Source: Desulfoluna butyratoxydans (lineage in GTDB: Bacteria > Desulfobacterota > Desulfobacteria > Desulfobacterales > Desulfolunaceae). From it: DNA of 64,000 bases. Numbering within the stretch: the first letter of the stretch is position 1; each line of letters begins with the position of its first letter. Shown piece by piece: positions 35,218 to 45,097 of this stretch. The position numbers and the translations under genes are program-made. The stretch covers positions 62,001 through 126,000 of the forward strand of contig NZ_CAADHO010000005.1 in assembly GCF_900699765.1 (NCBI RefSeq), read 5' to 3'. The notes beneath the pieces were generated by a model that saw only the letters and a program-made list of their open reading frames with translations, was not told the origin of the DNA and made no database searches.

Positions 35218-38200
35218 TCATCCCGGATACCGCCGTCAAGAACCGCATCAGTGTGCTGGTGCTGTCCGTGATCATCGTGCTGGTGGGCTGCTACGCCTAC
35301 TCGGTGCTTCCACGGGAAGACGAGCCGGACATCACCATACCCTATGTCTTCGTCGCCACCGTCTACAAAGGCGTGGCATCGGCCGACATCGAGACCTCCG
35401 TCACCATCCCCATCGAAAAAAAACTCAAAGGCCTTGAAGGGGTGAAAAAAATCAGCTCGGTCAGCTCCGAGGGCCTGAGCGAAATCAACATCGAGTTCAT
35501 TCCCGGCACCGACATCGACGACGTGCTCCGCAAGGTCAAGGACAAGGTGGACGAAGCCGAACGGGACCTGCCCTCGGACATGGAAGAGGACCCGTCTGTG
35601 TTCGAAGTCAATATCTCGGAATTGCCCATCGTGGTCTATTCTTTGAGCGGCCCCCAGGGCAGCACGGCTCTCAAACGGCTGGCAGACGACCTCCAGGAGG
35701 ACATGGAATCGGTGGCAGGGGTTCTGGAAGTCACGGTCACCGGCGGCCAGGAACGGGAGATCCTCATCGAGGTGGACCCGGAAAAGCTCGCCTGGTATCA
35801 CATCCCCATCTCTGATTTCTCCCTGGCCGTCACCCGGGAGAACACCAACACCTCGGGGGGCGCCGTCAACATGGGTGACGGACGATACCAGCTGAGGGTT
35901 CCCGGGGAGTTCGACTCGCCGGAAGAGATCATGGGCATCGTGGTCAAGGATCACGACGGCAGGCCCGTGTACCTGAAGGAGCTGGCCCGGGCCCTGGATA
36001 CCTTCAAGGAGGAGGAGAGCAGGGCCCGGCTCAACGGCCACGAGGCCGTCAACATCTCCGTGAAAAAGCGCAGCGGAGAAAACGTCCTTGCCATCTGCGC
36101 GGAGCTGGACCGCATCGTGGCCCACCACCGCACGGGGTGGTCCGAAACCACCCGCATCACCAAGCTGATGAACAAGGAGAAGAACATTCGCCTGATGGTG
36201 GCGGACCTGGAGAACAACATCCTCTCCGGCCTCATTCTCGTGGTGGGTGTCCTCCTGTTTGTCCTGGGGTTCCGCAACGCCATCATCGTGGGCCTGGCCA
36301 TCCCCCTTTCCATGCTCATCAGCTTCACCGTTCTCCATGTGCTGGGCATTACCCTGAACATGGTGGTGCTCTTCTCCCTGACCCTGGCCCTGGGCATGCT
36401 GGTGGACAACGCCATCGTCATCGTGGAGAACATCTACCGATTCATGGAACAGGGAGCCTCGCGCACCCAGGCCGCCATGATGGCCTCCTCTGAGGTGGCC
36501 TACCCGGTCATCGGCTCCACCCTCACCACCCTGGCCGCTTTTTTCCCCATGCTCTACTGGCCAGGGATCATGGGCGAGTTCATGCGCTACCTGCCCCTGA
36601 CCCTCATCGTCACCCTCACGGCCAGCCTCTTTGTGGCCCTGGTCATCAACCCGGCCCTGGCCGCCTTTATCATGCGTGTCAAAACGCCCCCAGTCCCCAC
36701 CGGTGAAGACCGGTTTTCACCGCCCCGACAGACCCCGATGGAGACACCGGTGGAAATCCGGGGAAGGCTCCTGGTGACCTATGCCGCCACCCTCCATGTG
36801 GCTTTAAAACACCGGGCCAAGGTGATCACCGGGGCTTTTCTCACCCTGTTCATCCTCTTTTACCTCTGGCTCCTGGCCGTGGGCATTGAAAAGCCCATGG
36901 AGTTCTTCCCGTCCGTGGACCCGCAGAACGTCTTTGTCAACATCGATCCCCCGGAAGGGGCCACCCTGGACTACTGCGACGGCATCGTGCGTGAAGTGGA
37001 GATGTGCATCGCCTCGGCATGCGGCGCGCGCCCCACGGATGACGCATACCGGGAGGCCATGTCCCTGCGGCAGCACACGGACCGAAAGGGCCGCACCTTC
37101 TCGGCCCCCAGCGACTTCAACAACATCGAGTACATCTACGCCAACAGCGTCCGCAGGTTCGGCAGCAACCTGTTTGCCCAGAACTCCCCCAACCACCTGG
37201 GCATCCAGTTCGTGGACTACGAGCACCGCACCCGGCCGTCCAAGGACGCCATCCCCCGGTTCCGGGAACGCGTCAAGCACATCGCCGGAGCCCGCGTCAC
37301 CGTCAAAAAAGAGGAAGGAGGCCCCCCCACCGGCGCCCCGGTGAACATTGAAATCGCAGGGGATGACTTTGCCACCCTGGGCCGCCTCGCATCCGAGGTC
37401 CAGAACATCATCGCCACCATCCCGGGCATCGAAGATGTCCGGGACGATTACAGCTACAACATCCCCACCATTCGCATCCGCATCGATCGAAAGCGGGCGG
37501 CCCTCTTCGGCCTCTCCACCGGCGCCGTGGGAGCCGCCCTGAAAACCGCCTACAACGGCACCAAGGTCTCCACCTACCGGGAGGCCGGCGATGAGTACGA
37601 CATCACCGTGCGCATGCCCGAGCACTTCCGAAACGCCCCGGAGACCCTGCACACCCTGCTGATCCCCGCCGAAGACGGCACCCTCATCCCCCTGTCCGCC
37701 CTCTCCCACATGCACTACACCGGGAGCTTGGGGGATATCACCCGCATCAACCACAACCGGGTGGTGACGGTCAAAGCCAACGTCGATGAACAGGTCAAGC
37801 CGGGGACCGTCCTGCGCAGCGAAGCCGAAGCCCTTCTCCGCACCTTTCCCCTGCCCGAAGGCTACACCCTCACCTTCACCGGGGAAAACGAAGAAGAGCA
37901 AAAGGCAAAAGCCTTTCTCTCCCGGGCCTTTATGCTGGCCATCCTCCTGATCTTCCTGATCCTCGTCACCCTCTTCAACTCCGTGGCACAGCCGGTCATC
38001 ATCCTCACCTCGGTGATCCTCTCCTTCGGAGGGGTGTTTCTGGGCTTAGCCTTCATGGGCTACCCCTTCGGCATCATCATGAGCGGGGTGGGCGTCATCT
38101 CCCTGGCCGGGGTGGTGGTCAACAACGCCATCGTCCTCATCGACTACACCAACAAACTCCGGGAAAGCGGCATGGAGACCACCGAGGCCATCATCGCCGC

Positions 38201-38456
38201 CGGCGCCACACGCTTAAGGCCCGTCATGCTCACCGCCGTCACCACGGTCCTGGGCCTGATCCCCATGGTAACGGGCATCTCCATCAACTTTCGGGAGCGC
38301 ACCATCTCCACCTTGAGCGAGACCTCCCAGTACTGGAAGTCCATGTCCGTTGTGGTCATCTTCGGCCTGGTCATCGCAACGGCCCTCACCCTGGTGGTGG
38401 TCCCCACCCTCTACAGCCTCCTGGCCACACGGCGGGACGACGAGCAGGCGGTTTAA
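35214..38456 (+). CDS. RND family efflux permease (AcrB/MMPL-like HAE type)
   Basis: A 1080-aa proton-driven inner-membrane pump with the usual twelve membrane helices in two halves and two large periplasmic loops. TM1 lies at about 12-32 ([20 protein letters not shown]). The intramembrane signature [16 protein letters not shown] carries the acidic proton-relay residues in TM4. The second half has [11 protein letters not shown] and [17 protein letters not shown]. It is coupled to the adaptor gene. The substrate is unknown; the neighbouring secreted proteins leave open a role in lipid or peptide export. Confidence 0.94.
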   Translation: MIIPDTAVKNRISVLVLSVIIVLVGCYAYSVLPREDEPDITIPYVFVATVYKGVASADIETSVTIPIEKKLKGLEGVKKISSVSSEGLSEINIEFIPGTDIDDVLRKVKDKVDEAERDLPSDMEEDPSVFEVNISELPIVVYSLSGPQGSTALKRLADDLQEDMESVAGVLEVTVTGGQEREILIEVDPEKLAWYHIPISDFSLAVTRENTNTSGGAVNMGDGRYQLRVPGEFDSPEEIMGIVVKDHDGRPVYLKELARALDTFKEEESRARLNGHEAVNISVKKRSGENVLAICAELDRIVAHHRTGWSETTRITKLMNKEKNIRLMVADLENNILSGLILVVGVLLFVLGFRNAIIVGLAIPLSMLISFTVLHVLGITLNMVVLFSLTLALGMLVDNAIVIVENIYRFMEQGASRTQAAMMASSEVAYPVIGSTLTTLAAFFPMLYWPGIMGEFMRYLPLTLIVTLTASLFVALVINPALAAFIMRVKTPPVPTGEDRFSPPRQTPMETPVEIRGRLLVTYAATLHVALKHRAKVITGAFLTLFILFYLWLLAVGIEKPMEFFPSVDPQNVFVNIDPPEGATLDYCDGIVREVEMCIASACGARPTDDAYREAMSLRQHTDRKGRTFSAPSDFNNIEYIYANSVRRFGSNLFAQNSPNHLGIQFVDYEHRTRPSKDAIPRFRERVKHIAGARVTVKKEEGGPPTGAPVNIEIAGDDFATLGRLASEVQNIIATIPGIEDVRDDYSYNIPTIRIRIDRKRAALFGLSTGAVGAALKTAYNGTKVSTYREAGDEYDITVRMPEHFRNAPETLHTLLIPAEDGTLIPLSALSHMHYTGSLGDITRINHNRVVTVKANVDEQVKPGTVLRSEAEALLRTFPLPEGYTLTFTGENEEEQKAKAFLSRAFMLAILLIFLILVTLFNSVAQPVIILTSVILSFGGVFLGLAFMGYPFGIIMSGVGVISLAGVVVNNAIVLIDYTNKLRESGMETTEAIIAAGATRLRPVMLTAVTTVLGLIPMVTGISINFRERTISTLSETSQYWKSMSVVVIFGLVIATALTLVVVPTLYSLLATRRDDEQAV

Positions 38457-38468
38457 AAAACAAAAAAA

Positions 38469-38491
38469 GGCCGCGGCAACACGCCGCGGCC
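38469..38491 (-). terminator. Terminator hairpin between the RND gene and sbcB
   Basis: GGCCGCGGC/GCCGCGGCC, 9 bp, 5-nt loop, with seven Ts on the minus-strand side. It may also end the plus-strand RND transcript. Confidence 0.8.
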
Positions 38492-38519
38492 CATAAAAAA
38501 CGGAACCATTCAAAACATA

Positions 38520-38696
38520 CCTCCGGCGGGTCGCTTTTTGAAAAAAGCTCCGCAAAAACGTTCCGGTCGCGTTTTTGTCGGGCGAAGCCCGAGCCGAAGG
38601 CCATTGCGCTTTGCCCTGAGGCACGAAGGGCAAAGCGCAATGGCAATAAGCTTTCGAGGTGGCTCACCTCGCCGCCGGAGGCAGCTTTTTAAAAAT
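38520..38696. repeat. Dispersed palindromic repeat at the sbcB 3' end
   Basis: Bases 38520-38567 are identical over 48 nt to 40280-40327. A nested stem (GGCCATTGCGCTTTGCCC with its inverse around 38600-38645) and the end GCCGCCGGAGGC follow. It overlaps the last codons of sbcB. Confidence 0.75.
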
Positions 38697-40107
38697 TGCT
38701 GGACAGATACCCTTCCAGCTCATCCAGCAGCTGGCCCTGCTCCTCGTCCAGGGAGACCTCGGCCCGCACCCGGGCAATCTCTTCCATGGCGGCGGCCGGT
38801 GTCAGGCGGGCATCGCCCCTGAAATCCACCATGGGGGGTTCCTCCCCTTGCGGATGGACCCGCGCCATGAAGGTTTCAAAGGCCTCGAACACCTCTTCAT
38901 CGGAAAACTCAGGGTAATTTCGGAACAAAATACGGGTGGCAAGCTCCCGCACATGGCCGGGGGCCATGGCCTGCATGGCCTCGGCCATCGCATCGGGCCC
39001 GGCCCTGTGAAACTTGGCACACAAGGCCTCTTCGGCCTTGGAGAGGAACCCGTTCTGGTACAGGCAGGTGTCCGCATCCAGGTTGGGGATTTCGGGGTAT
39101 CGAAACTCCCGGTGATGGCGGATGATCCGGGCAAACTCATCGGGGTGCGCTTTGAGCCAGGCGAGATTTTCTTCCACCTGTGCCAGGCGCTCGGGGGTGA
39201 GCCGTGACACAAAACGATCCAGGGGCGGCAGGATCACATTGGGCTCGCCCATTCGTTTCCGGATAACCCAGACGCGCTCTTCCACCGCCCCCTCCCCGTT
39301 GATGAGGGCTTCGTCGTCCAGCCGGAGCCAGAGGGTCTGGTTTTTGTACGGCAGAGACTCCCCGATTGCCAGCACCGGTGCCTGGTACGCCGCCTCGGCC
39401 CCGAACCGGCTGCCGGTCATGATCCCCCAGGCGTGCTGGCCCGCCGAGGACTCATGCCTTACCGGCAGCTTGGCCAGGCGAAGGGCGTCCTCCTTTTTGT
39501 TAAACGAGCCCGCCACATACTCCCACATCTTCCCCTCAGCCATAAAGCGCCGGGCCAGGGCCAGGGTCGCCTCCACATCCACCAGGGCGTCATGGGCCTG
39601 TCCCTCGGCCAGGGCATTGGCCTGGCTGAGTTTTTCAAGCTTCAGGGTGGACCGTCCGTCTTCCAGGCGGGGCCAGGTCAGCCCCTCGGGCTTATAGAGG
39701 TGGTACAATACGGTGATGGGCAAAAGGTCCATGCGGGAACACCCGTTGGCCCACTGATGGGTGTACGGGGGAAGCAGGTTGCGGTGAAAGGCGAAACGCA
39801 GGAATTCGTCGTCAAAGCCCAGGGTGTTGTAGCCCAGGGAAATGGTCCCTTCACGGTTCATCAGGGCGTGAATATGCCTCACCGCTTCGTATTCGCAGAT
39901 TCCCTCCATGCATTTCTCAATGCCGATACGATGGGTGATGGTGGCCATGGGGGAAGGCACCACGTCGGGGCGAAGGGACACCACGATGTTGTAACGTTCC
40001 AGTTCCTTGAGGTGCATATCCGTGCGAATGGCAGCAAACTGAAGGATCTGGTCAAAGGATTTGTTCAGGCCGCTTGTTTCAAGATCGTAGAATAGATAGC
40101 TCTTCAT
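38689..40107 (-). CDS. sbcB: Exodeoxyribonuclease I
   Basis: A 3'-5' single-strand DNA exonuclease of the DEDDh group used in recombination and mismatch repair. The 472-aa length is usual. Exo motifs are FYDLETSG (I), GYNTLGFDDEF (II) and HDALVDVEAT (III). The C-terminal SH3-like and helical domains are present. The start at 40107 gives the canonical MKSYLFYDLETSG with AAGGGG 7 bp upstream. The 3' end runs into a dispersed repeat. Confidence 0.95.
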   Translation of the reverse strand: MKSYLFYDLETSGLNKSFDQILQFAAIRTDMHLKELERYNIVVSLRPDVVPSPMATITHRIGIEKCMEGICEYEAVRHIHALMNREGTISLGYNTLGFDDEFLRFAFHRNLLPPYTHQWANGCSRMDLLPITVLYHLYKPEGLTWPRLEDGRSTLKLEKLSQANALAEGQAHDALVDVEATLALARRFMAEGKMWEYVAGSFNKKEDALRLAKLPVRHESSAGQHAWGIMTGSRFGAEAAYQAPVLAIGESLPYKNQTLWLRLDDEALINGEGAVEERVWVIRKRMGEPNVILPPLDRFVSRLTPERLAQVEENLAWLKAHPDEFARIIRHHREFRYPEIPNLDADTCLYQNGFLSKAEEALCAKFHRAGPDAMAEAMQAMAPGHVRELATRILFRNYPEFSDEEVFEAFETFMARVHPQGEEPPMVDFRGDARLTPAAAMEEIARVRAEVSLDEEQGQLLDELEGYLSSNF

Positions 40108-40470
40108 GGAACGCCCCTTGGGATGAGTGGTCATGCGGTAATGAACAAAAGGGGACCAGGCCGGTTGTGCCTGCTCCCCTTTCGAATCGGCTGCGATGTT
40201 TTTTCATACACCGGGAGGCCCCCGATGTAAACCGGTATCGACGCTCCTTACCGGGCCAACGCATTTATAAATTCAGTTGCCTCCGGCGGGTCGCTTTTTG
40301 AAAAAAGCTCCGCAAAAACGTTCCGGTAGAACAAAAAAACAAGAGGGGTTATGGACGGTTGCGGCGCGCCCTAAAAAAACAAAACCTGTTTGTCAAACGT
40401 TTCAAACGTTTGGCCCCCGGCAGGGCCGCCGGAGGCGTCTTTGGGCTGAATCAGAATGTAATGCCCCGCA
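40108..40470. other. Intergenic region with a dispersed repeat
   Basis: No gene. It is mainly the repeat at 40280-40436. Confidence 0.6.
40280..40436. repeat. Dispersed palindromic repeat, inverted relative to the 11054 copy
   Basis: Starts with the 48-nt module shared with 38520-38567 and ends with the 40-nt module (40397-40436) shared, inverted, with 11075 and 33916. It lies at the 3' end of the HD-GYP gene. Confidence 0.8.
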
Positions 40471-41556
40471 TTAACCAGCCTCTTTGGCAAGGTCTTCTTC
40501 CCCCTGCCCCGTTTCACGGGCCGTGTTGACAATCCGGGTCAGCTCCGGCTCAAGGCCCAGGAACAGTTCGGCCAGCCAGGGGTCAAACTGCCGCCCGGCC
40601 CACTGGGAGATCTCGGCCAGGGAATCCGGAACAGACCAGGCCTTTTTGTAGGGCCGCTCAAAGACCAGGGCGTCGAACACATCACAGATACAGACAATGC
40701 GCCCGTACAACGGGATCTCCGGCCCCTTCAACCCCTTGGGGTAGCCTGTGCCGTCCCACCTCTCATGGTGGGTCAGGGCGATCTCCTCGGCCATGCACAG
40801 CAGTCGCGACCGGCTCCCGGAGAGAAGCTCGCCGCCGATTTCAGCGTGCCGTTTCATCACCACCCATTCGTCGTCGGTAAGGGCCCCGGGTTTCAGGAGG
40901 ATGGCATCGGAAATCCCGATCTTACCGGCATCGTGCATGGTGCTGGCCAGGGCCACGAGCTCCACCTCGTCCTGGGGGAGCCCTGCTGCGCGCCCTAAAA
41001 GGCGACAATATTCGGAGATGCGATTCACATGGCGGCCCGTGCACTCGTCGCTGTACTCACAGGCAAGCCCCAGGCGGTTGATGATCTCAAGCTGGGTCTC
41101 CTCCAGCTCCCGGGTCCGTTCCCGCACCATGGCCTCCAGGGCGATGTTCTGCTGCCTCAGGGCCTCCTGGGCTGTCACCAGGGTGAGGTGCGTGCGCACG
41201 CGGGCCGTCACCTCAGCCATGTCAAAGGGCTTGGTGATGTAATCCACCGCCCCGAATTCAAACCCCCGGGTCTTGTCTTCCGGCCTGTCCAGGGCGGTGA
41301 TGAAGATAACAGGAATCCCCGCCGTCTCCGGGGCCGCTTTGAGGCGCCTGCACACCTCAAACCCGTCGAGCTCGGGCATCAGGACATCCAGGAGGATCAA
41401 ATCCACCGGGTGCTGCCGGACATACTCAAGGGCCCGCACACCGCTCATGGCCACGCCGAGCTTGAAGGAGTCCTTCAGAGCGTCGATGAGGATGTCGAGG
41501 TTGGCCCTGGTGTCGTCCACCAAAAGCACCCTGCACTGTTTCAAAGACTCAGCCAT
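40471..41556 (-). CDS. Response regulator with HD-GYP cyclic di-GMP phosphodiesterase domain
   Basis: A 361-aa protein. The receiver (about 8-125) has phospho-acceptor D57 (LILLDVLMPELDG), T88 in IFITA and K109 in TKP. A short coiled coil (about 130-155) leads to the HD-GYP domain (about 160-345), with H208-D209 (MHDAGKIG) and HHERWDGTGYP (GYP at 271-273). It should hydrolyse cyclic di-GMP when phosphorylated. Its start overlaps the end of the hybrid kinase gene by 8 bp, so the two are translated together and probably form a signalling pair. Confidence 0.94.
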   Translation of the reverse strand: MAESLKQCRVLLVDDTRANLDILIDALKDSFKLGVAMSGVRALEYVRQHPVDLILLDVLMPELDGFEVCRRLKAAPETAGIPVIFITALDRPEDKTRGFEFGAVDYITKPFDMAEVTARVRTHLTLVTAQEALRQQNIALEAMVRERTRELEETQLEIINRLGLACEYSDECTGRHVNRISEYCRLLGRAAGLPQDEVELVALASTMHDAGKIGISDAILLKPGALTDDEWVVMKRHAEIGGELLSGSRSRLLCMAEEIALTHHERWDGTGYPKGLKGPEIPLYGRIVCICDVFDALVFERPYKKAWSVPDSLAEISQWAGRQFDPWLAELFLGLEPELTRIVNTARETGQGEEDLAKEAG

Positions 41557-44500
41557 CGTTGGTACCTGCCGCCATGTCCCTTTTCAACTGGTTTCCGAGC
41601 TGCTTTAAGGTCCCGCCCGCCTTTTCAAAGCTGTACTCCCGGACTTCCTGCTCCAGGTTCCGGGCCAGGTGCTCGCTCTCAGGCCCCACCCCATGGAGGG
41701 AGAATCGATCCCGAATTTCATCAAACAACCGGCCGGACGTTACGGGGTCCAGCTCTTCAAGGCTTTTACCAAGTTTACGCAGCAACGTGAACATTTTTTC
41801 CGGGCCAGTGGCCTGCTGCATGGGATCCCACGGCTCCTCCCCGGACTCCAGCCCGGTCAGGAGATCGTGGGAGGACTCGGCCGCCTCACGAAGCGACTCC
41901 TCAAGGAAAAAGAGAAGCTCTCCGCATCGCTCCGTGTCGCGATCTGCAGCCGCCTCTTTCATGGACTCCGCCCAGGTGGCCACGTGAATGGCGCTGACCC
42001 TTCCGGCATCTTCCATGAGCCCCTGCAATCCGGCCGCCATCTCATCGAAGGCCTGTGCCTCAAGGTACTCCTTCAACAGAGCGCCTGTCTCCCCGTGGGT
42101 TTCAAGGAAGCGTGCCAGCATGTCGCCGTAGCGTCCCCACTGGCCCTCGGTCTGTTCCAGGCCCCGGGAGACATTGATGCCCGAGAGCATGTACTGGGTC
42201 CCCACGGATTCGGAGACGGTGTCATGGCGCCCGTCGGCAAGGGGGAAGGTCCCTCCGAGGCGGTTGATATTTCGTCTGATGGCCGCAAACAGTTCATTGC
42301 GGTCGATGGGCTTGGGCACGTAATCGTTCATCCCCGCGGCCAGGCAGCGTTCGCGGTCTCCGTACATGGCGTGGGCGGTCATGGCAATGATGGGCAGGTC
42401 CTCTTTGTGCAGCTTTTTGCGTATCTGCCGGGAGGCCTCCAGGCCGTCCATCTCCGGCATCTGCACATCCATGAGCACCGCGTCGAAATTGCTGTTCGTC
42501 CGGAGGAGGTTCAGGGCCTCCAGACCGTTTTCCGCCGTGGTGACGGAAATACCGGCGGACTTCAAAATCTCCATGGCCACCATCTGGTTGATGGCGTTGT
42601 CCTCCACCAGAAGCACGCTCAGCTCGGAAAACTCGTTGTCCGTAAGGAGCCCACGCCCCACGTGGGCTTGCCGTACGGCCTTGAACCCGAAGAGTTCCAT
42701 GATGGTATCAAAGAGAATGGACTGTTTGATGGGCTTCATCAAAAAACCGTCGGCCCCGGCCTCCCTGGCCCGGTCCGCTTCCCGGTCCCTTCCGTACGCG
42801 CTGATACAGATCACGGACGGTGCATTGTCAGCCGACTCCTCTTTGATGCGGGACACGGCCTCGATTCCGTCCATGGCCGGCAGGTGGATGTCCATGATGA
42901 TCAGGGCAAAAGGATCCTTGTCACGGCTGCGCCGGTAGAGGGTCAAGGCCGACTCTGCGGATGCGGCGATCTCCGTGCGGCACCCGAAGGTCGCCATGTA
43001 TCGTTTGAGGATCATGAGGGTGGAAGGATTGTCGTCCACCACCAGGACCTTGTTGCCCTGAAGGTTCGGGGGAAGGGCCATCTCCGGGCTCCGGGCCGCA
43101 TCGGGAAGAAGCCTGGCCTCCATGGTGAAGCAAAAGGTACTCCCCTTTCCGGGTTCGCTCTCCACCCAGATGTCGCCGCCCAGCATGTTGACGATTTTCC
43201 GGCAGATGGCAAGGCCCAGGCCGGTGCCCCCGTATTTGCGTGTGGTGGAGCCGTCTGCCTGGGCAAAGGCGTCAAACAGGGTCCCGGTTTTATCGGCATC
43301 AATGCCGATCCCCGTATCCCGCACCGAGAACTGAAGCTTGGTGGCCTTGGCGTCGAGGTACTGGGTTCGAACGGCCAGGCAGATCTCTCCGCGGTTGGTG
43401 AACTTAAAGGCGTTGGCCGTGAGGTTGGCCAGGACCTGCCGGAGGCGCAAGGGGTCGGAGATCACTTTTCTGGGCACATCATCGGCAATGTCGATGATCA
43501 GCTCCAGGTCCTTGTCCATGGTCTTTTCAAGGAACATGTCCGCCACCTCTTCAACGACGTCCCGAAGGGACATGGGGATGGTCTCCAGGTCGAGCTTTCC
43601 CGCATCGATCTTGGAAAAGTCCAGGATGTCGTTGATCAGCTCCAGAAGGGACCGGGAAGAGGACCGGACGATGTTGATGTACTCCTTCTGTTTAGACGAA
43701 AGGTCGGTGCCCAGGACAAGGTCGCACATGCCGATGATGGCGTTCATGGGCGTTCTGATCTCATGGCTCATGTTGGCCAGGAACTGGCTTTTGGCATGGC
43801 CCGATGCGTCGGCGGCCTCCTTGGCGATCTTGAGCTGTCTGTTGGCCTCCATCAGTTCGGCGGTACGCTCCCCCACCCGGCGTTCCAGCTGGTCGTGGGC
43901 GTCTTTCAAAGCCCTTTCCGCCTGTTTGCGAAGGGAGATGTCAATGACCGAAGCCACACTCCGGCCGGCCAGGGGATCGTAGTTCACCTCGGAAAAGACG
44001 TCGATGACCTCACCGTCTTTCCGGACAAGGCGAAACTCATACTCCCGCGGAGGCTCCTGGCCGTTTCGCACCCGTTGCTTGTGCTCGCTGCGCATGCGCT
44101 CCAGGTCACCGGCTTCCACGAACTCGATCCACCGCACCTTCCCTTCGATCTCGTGGCGCTTGAACCCCGTGATCTTTTCAAACCGTGCGTTGGCCTGGGA
44201 GATCACCAGATTGTCCTCAACAATGATGGCCCCTCCCCCGGTGTTTTCAAAAATGCTTCGGTATTTATGCTCACTCTGGGCCAGGGCCTCGGTACGGCGA
44301 ATGGTCTCACGGCGGAAGATTTCGATGCGGAAAATGAATTTATAGACGTACCAGACAATGGCCATGCAGAACAGCAGGAGAAACGGTTCGGTGGGATGGA
44401 ACCTGCCCAGGGCAAATCGAAGCCCCATGGTCAACGGGGCCATGACCAGGGTGGAGGCCGCCAGGAGCTTGAAGGCCCGGATGCCGTACTGAATAGCGTT

Positions 44501-44851
44501 GCCCACGATGACGATGACCGCATAGAGCATCAAAGGCGGCGGCAGGGTTGGATCGTAGAGCCAGACGACCCAGGCCAGCCCCAGGTCCGCAACCATGGTG
44601 GCGCGAATCAGCGACCAGTCGGCCCGTCGACGGCGCAGCAGAACAAACAAAAAGCCCTGGACGGCCACATAACCCAGGGCCACCATCAGGGCAAAGACAG
44701 GAGAGATCAGGGCCGGGGGAGAGACCACAACCCCGTATACGGCCCAGAAAAAAAGGAGGGAGGCACGAATGACATACTGGAGCACCGGAACGGGTCTTTT
44801 GCGCCCCCATTGGGTCACGGTTGGGTCGAGGTCGTTGTGTTTTCTATGCAT
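41549..44851 (-). CDS. Hybrid sensor histidine kinase (membrane-PAS-HK-REC-REC-HPt-like)
   Basis: An 1100-aa membrane kinase. Helices lie at about 25-175, PAS at 193-310, coiled coil 310-350 and the dimerisation domain with H363 (NMSHEIRTPMN). The ATPase domain has N-box NLTANAFKF and GGTGLGLAI. Receiver 1 has D654 (IIMDIHLPAMDG) and receiver 2 has D795 (VLMDVQMPEMDG). The C-terminal helical region (about 900-1090) resembles an HPt domain, but AAGLQG stands where AHTLKG is expected, so the phospho-histidine is missing. The likely output is the overlapping HD-GYP regulator. The shared motif GTAAACAATGTTA lies 41 bp upstream. Confidence 0.93.
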   Translation of the reverse strand: MHRKHNDLDPTVTQWGRKRPVPVLQYVIRASLLFFWAVYGVVVSPPALISPVFALMVALGYVAVQGFLFVLLRRRRADWSLIRATMVADLGLAWVVWLYDPTLPPPLMLYAVIVIVGNAIQYGIRAFKLLAASTLVMAPLTMGLRFALGRFHPTEPFLLLFCMAIVWYVYKFIFRIEIFRRETIRRTEALAQSEHKYRSIFENTGGGAIIVEDNLVISQANARFEKITGFKRHEIEGKVRWIEFVEAGDLERMRSEHKQRVRNGQEPPREYEFRLVRKDGEVIDVFSEVNYDPLAGRSVASVIDISLRKQAERALKDAHDQLERRVGERTAELMEANRQLKIAKEAADASGHAKSQFLANMSHEIRTPMNAIIGMCDLVLGTDLSSKQKEYINIVRSSSRSLLELINDILDFSKIDAGKLDLETIPMSLRDVVEEVADMFLEKTMDKDLELIIDIADDVPRKVISDPLRLRQVLANLTANAFKFTNRGEICLAVRTQYLDAKATKLQFSVRDTGIGIDADKTGTLFDAFAQADGSTTRKYGGTGLGLAICRKIVNMLGGDIWVESEPGKGSTFCFTMEARLLPDAARSPEMALPPNLQGNKVLVVDDNPSTLMILKRYMATFGCRTEIAASAESALTLYRRSRDKDPFALIIMDIHLPAMDGIEAVSRIKEESADNAPSVICISAYGRDREADRAREAGADGFLMKPIKQSILFDTIMELFGFKAVRQAHVGRGLLTDNEFSELSVLLVEDNAINQMVAMEILKSAGISVTTAENGLEALNLLRTNSNFDAVLMDVQMPEMDGLEASRQIRKKLHKEDLPIIAMTAHAMYGDRERCLAAGMNDYVPKPIDRNELFAAIRRNINRLGGTFPLADGRHDTVSESVGTQYMLSGINVSRGLEQTEGQWGRYGDMLARFLETHGETGALLKEYLEAQAFDEMAAGLQGLMEDAGRVSAIHVATWAESMKEAAADRDTERCGELLFFLEESLREAAESSHDLLTGLESGEEPWDPMQQATGPEKMFTLLRKLGKSLEELDPVTSGRLFDEIRDRFSLHGVGPESEHLARNLEQEVREYSFEKAGGTLKQLGNQLKRDMAAGTNDG

Positions 44852-44891
44852 GCCGTCAGCCGGGCCCCGGATTTGGGCCGATACGGCCCGT

Positions 44892-44904
44892 TAACATTGT
44901 TTAC
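44892..44904 (-). promoter_or_regulatory. Shared promoter motif, copy 4, before the hybrid kinase
   Basis: Read on the minus strand, GTAAACAATGTTA is identical to the copy at 30114. It lies 41 bp before the kinase start and downstream of a TTGACT box, in the same orientation and at nearly the same distance (34 bp) as at the LVIVD-like gene. Confidence 0.55.
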
Positions 44905-45097
44905 CCATACTAACACAAAAATAGTCAAATTTTCAAAAAAAACTCGGCATTATCCAATTTCGCCCCGTTGTCAAAACGACAATACCCCAAAAGCTGAACA
45001 TATCCCTTACCCAGGAAAGGCATATCGCTTGAGTCAAAACATGCCATATCTACCTTTTCTTTTTCCGCCATGTCGAACACTTGCGGACGCGCCGCCA

